A DNA stretch of 64,000 nucleotides from Sphaerisporangium viridialbum (GTDB lineage Bacteria > Actinomycetota > Actinomycetes > Streptosporangiales > Streptosporangiaceae), in assembly GCF_049674955.1 (NCBI RefSeq), contig NZ_CP187232.1:1674001-1738000 (forward strand). The letters run 5' to 3'. The notes beneath the pieces are model-generated. The model was not told the origin of the DNA. It did not search any database and saw only the letters and a program-made list of their open reading frames with translations. The stretch's first letter is position 1. The number at the start of each line of letters is the position of its first letter. The position numbers and the translations under genes were made by a program. Shown piece by piece: positions 61,902-64,000 of this stretch.

Positions 61902-64000
61902 ATGGGGACCGAGGACAAACTCCGCGACTACCTCAAGCGTGCGACCGTCGAACTCACCGAGACCCGGCAACGGCTCGCCGAGTTCGAGGACCGGCGCCAT
62001 GAGCCGATCGCCATCATCGGGATGGCGTGCCGTTTTCCGGGTGGTGTGGCGAGTCCTGAGGATCTGTGGGATCTGGTGGTCGCCGGTGGGGATGCGATCG
62101 GGGATTTTCCGGTCGACCGGGGTTGGGATGTGGAGGGGTTGTACGACCCCGATCCTGAAGCGTTCGGGAAGTCGTACACGCGGCATGGCGGGTTCATCTA
62201 TGACGCGGGGGATTTCGACGCGGCTTTCTTCGGGATGAGCCCGCGTGGTGCGCTCGCCACCGACCCGCAGCACCGGCTCGTCCTTGAGGCCACGTGGGAG
62301 GCGTTCGAGCGGGCCGGCATCGACCCGGCGACCCTGCGTGGCACCCGCACGGGCGTCTACCTGGGCAACATGTACGACCACTACGCCAGCCGGTTCCTCG
62401 GCGCCTCCCCGGAGACCGTCGAGGGCTCGCTGTTCACGTTGAGCGCGTCCAGCGTGCTGTCGGGGCGGGTGTCGTACACCTTCGGGCTGGAGGGGCCGTC
62501 GATCTCCGTCGACACCGCGTGCTCGTCCTCCCTGGTGGCCGTGCACCTGGCCGTGCAGGCGCTGCGGCGCGGGGAGTGCTCGCTGGCGCTGGCCGGCGGC
62601 GTGACCGTTATGGCGGCCCCCGAACCCTTCGTGGAGTTCTCCCGGCAGCGCGCGCTGGCCCCCGACGGGCGGTGCAAGTCGTTCTCCTCCACGGCCGACG
62701 GCGCCGCGTGGGCCGAGGGTGTGGGCGTGCTCGCCCTTGCGCGGCTGTCGGACGCCCAGCGCGACGGCCGCCGCATCCTGGCCGTGGTGCGCGGTTCCGC
62801 GGTCAACCAGGACGGCGCCAGCAACGGTCTGACCGCGCCGAACGGCCCGGCCCAGGAGCGCGTGGTGCGGCAGGCGCTCGCCGACGCGCGCCTCGACACC
62901 CGGGACGTGGACGCCGTGGAGGCGCACGGCACCGGCACCCGGCTCGGCGACCCCATCGAGGCCCAGGCGCTGCTGGCCACCTACGGGCGCAACCGCCCCG
63001 ACGACCGTCCCCTGTGGCTCGGCTCGGTGAAGTCGAACATCGGCCACACCCAGGCCGCCGCGGGCGTCGCCGGTGTGATCAAGATGGTCAAGGCGCTCGA
63101 ACACCGGACCCTGCCGCCCACCCTGCATGTGGAGGAGCCCACGCCGCACGTCGACTGGTCGGCGGGCGGGGTGCGGCTGCTCACCGAGCCGGTGGAGCTG
63201 CCGGGCGACCGTCCGCTGCGGGTGGCGGTGTCCGGCTTCGGGGTCAGCGGCACGAACGCGCACGTGATCTTGGAGGGGGTGCCCGGGGACGGCCCGGCTC
63301 CGGTGGAGCCGGAGGGCCCGCTGGTGTGGGTGGTGTCGGCGAAGTCCGAGGCGTCGCTGCGGGCTCAGGCGGGACGGTTGCGTACGTACGCACTGGAGAC
63401 CCAGCCCGGTGATCTGATGGCGGCCGGGCGGGTGCTGTCGCGGCGGCCGGGGTTCGCCCATCGCGCGGTGGTCGTGGCCGAGGACCGGGCGGAACTGGTC
63501 GCGGGCCTGGGCGCGCTGGCGGACGGCCTGCCGCACGCGGCGGCGGTCAGCGGCCTCGCGGCCACCGACGTCCGGCCGGTGTTCGTGTTCCCCGGGCAGG
63601 GGTCGCAGTGGGCCGGCATGGCCGTCGATCTGCTGGACCACAGTGAGGTCTTCCGCACCCATCTGCGGCGCTGCGATCTGGCGCTGGAGCCGTACACGAG
63701 CTGGTCGGTCGAGGGGGTGCTGCGTGGCGCGCAGGGCGCGCCGGCGCTTTCCGGCTCCGACGTCATCCAGCCGGTGCTGTTCGCGGTCATGGTGGCGCTC
63801 GCGGAGCTGTGGCGGTCGATGGGCGTGAACCCGGCGGCGGTGGTGGGCCACTCGCAGGGGGAGATCGCCGCCGCGTACGTCGCCGGAGCGCTCGGGCTGG
63901 AGGACGCGGCCAAGGTCGTCGCCCTGCGGAGCCGGGCGCTGGTGAAGCTCGGCGGTACCGGCGGCATGCTCGCGGTCTCGCTGCCGGCCGTGCAGGTATG
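61902..64000 (+). CDS. Type I PKS module 3 (KS-AT..., truncated by window end)
   Basis: The first 699 codons of a further PKS protein are visible. The N-terminal docking helix (EDKLRDYLKRATVELTETRQRL) resembles that of the module 2 protein. The KS has Cys207, and the AT starts with VFVFPGQGSQWAGMA and GHSQGE (Ser651), a methylmalonyl-type signature; the diagnostic YASH/HAFH position lies beyond the edge. The gene begins 33 bp after the module 2 stop, following a GGAAAGG-type RBS. The KS start copies module 2 while its end and the AT start copy module 1. Confidence 0.94.
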   Translation, partial: MGTEDKLRDYLKRATVELTETRQRLAEFEDRRHEPIAIIGMACRFPGGVASPEDLWDLVVAGGDAIGDFPVDRGWDVEGLYDPDPEAFGKSYTRHGGFIYDAGDFDAAFFGMSPRGALATDPQHRLVLEATWEAFERAGIDPATLRGTRTGVYLGNMYDHYASRFLGASPETVEGSLFTLSASSVLSGRVSYTFGLEGPSISVDTACSSSLVAVHLAVQALRRGECSLALAGGVTVMAAPEPFVEFSRQRALAPDGRCKSFSSTADGAAWAEGVGVLALARLSDAQRDGRRILAVVRGSAVNQDGASNGLTAPNGPAQERVVRQALADARLDTRDVDAVEAHGTGTRLGDPIEAQALLATYGRNRPDDRPLWLGSVKSNIGHTQAAAGVAGVIKMVKALEHRTLPPTLHVEEPTPHVDWSAGGVRLLTEPVELPGDRPLRVAVSGFGVSGTNAHVILEGVPGDGPAPVEPEGPLVWVVSAKSEASLRAQAGRLRTYALETQPGDLMAAGRVLSRRPGFAHRAVVVAEDRAELVAGLGALADGLPHAAAVSGLAATDVRPVFVFPGQGSQWAGMAVDLLDHSEVFRTHLRRCDLALEPYTSWSVEGVLRGAQGAPALSGSDVIQPVLFAVMVALAELWRSMGVNPAAVVGHSQGEIAAAYVAGALGLEDAAKVVALRSRALVKLGGTGGMLAVSLPAVQV
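62166..62375 (+). repeat. Near-identical 210-bp repeat in the KS region, copy in module 3
   Basis: This is the partner of 56607-56816. The flanking sequence up to about 62030 is also closely similar, but with scattered synonymous changes. Confidence 0.85.
63088..63525 (+). repeat. Module 3 copy of the KS-to-AT linker repeat
   Basis: This is the partner of 51903-52340. It marks the point at which module 3 stops resembling module 2 and starts resembling module 1. Confidence 0.8.

Overview
This window is almost wholly one biosynthetic locus from a high-GC actinomycete. The evidence is very G+C-rich third codon positions, SARP and LAL regulators, a modular type I polyketide synthase (PKS), a deoxysugar cassette and long runs of genes overlapping by 1-4 bp. 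The genus cannot be read from the sequence; Streptomyces or a Streptosporangiales genus would both fit. Both edges cut genes: a LAL regulator on the left and the third PKS protein on the right, so the locus continues past 64000. No rRNA, tRNA, CRISPR array, transposase or phage gene was seen.

Layout. (1) 1-8263, regulation: a minus-strand operon of SARP activator, 2-isopropylmalate synthase paralogue and LAL regulator, then a UbiA prenyltransferase and a soluble histidine kinase/NarL response regulator pair. (2) 8239-17182, sugar: aldo/keto reductase, NDP-hexose 2,3-dehydratase, C-3 methyltransferase, 4-ketoreductase, 3,5-epimerase-family protein, 3-aminotransferase and glycosyltransferase. 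This is the enzyme set of the vancosamine family (3-amino-3-C-methyl-2,3,6-trideoxyhexoses). The first two NDP-sugar enzymes are absent. (3) 17182-20243: a shortened SARP-ATPase and an aromatic-hydroxylase-type flavoprotein whose 3' ends overlap antisense. (4) 20381-35990: a co-directional block of 17 genes holding ketoreductase, carrier protein, FabZ-type dehydratase, GcvT-like protein, a fused ketosynthase-chain-length-factor protein, nitroreductase, flavoprotein, epoxide hydrolase, malonyltransferase, two divergent holo-ACP-synthase homologues, a SnoaL/zinc-ribbon protein, a second hydrolase, a beta-helix protein and an ABC exporter. It looks like a reducing type II PKS making a short or polyene acyl chain. 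(5) 36072-47166: a LuxR-type regulator, cysteine desulfurase, an unrecognised protein, two free-standing condensation-domain proteins, a carrier protein/AMP ligase/PLP decarboxylase triad and a membrane protein. (6) 47627-64000: type I PKS. The loading module is KSQ-AT-ACP (methylmalonyl-type AT, so a propionyl starter is expected). Module 1 is KS-AT-DH-KR-ACP, module 2 is KS-AT(malonyl)-DH-KR-ACP, and module 3 begins KS-AT.

How the parts may work together (inference). The type I line builds a reduced polyketide starting from propionyl with unsaturated early units. The type II block makes a separate acyl chain, and the ligase/decarboxylase triad makes a third small carrier-bound unit. The free-standing condensation proteins could join these parts, and the glycosyltransferase would add the branched amino sugar. 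I do not recognise the product.

The most unusual observations are the fused KS-CLF with its accessory genes, two holo-ACP-synthase homologues with complementary losses of active-site residues, an 11-bp-period four-repeat array before the aldo/keto reductase, a LuxR-type palindrome between the aminotransferase and glycosyltransferase genes, and a mosaic third PKS module.
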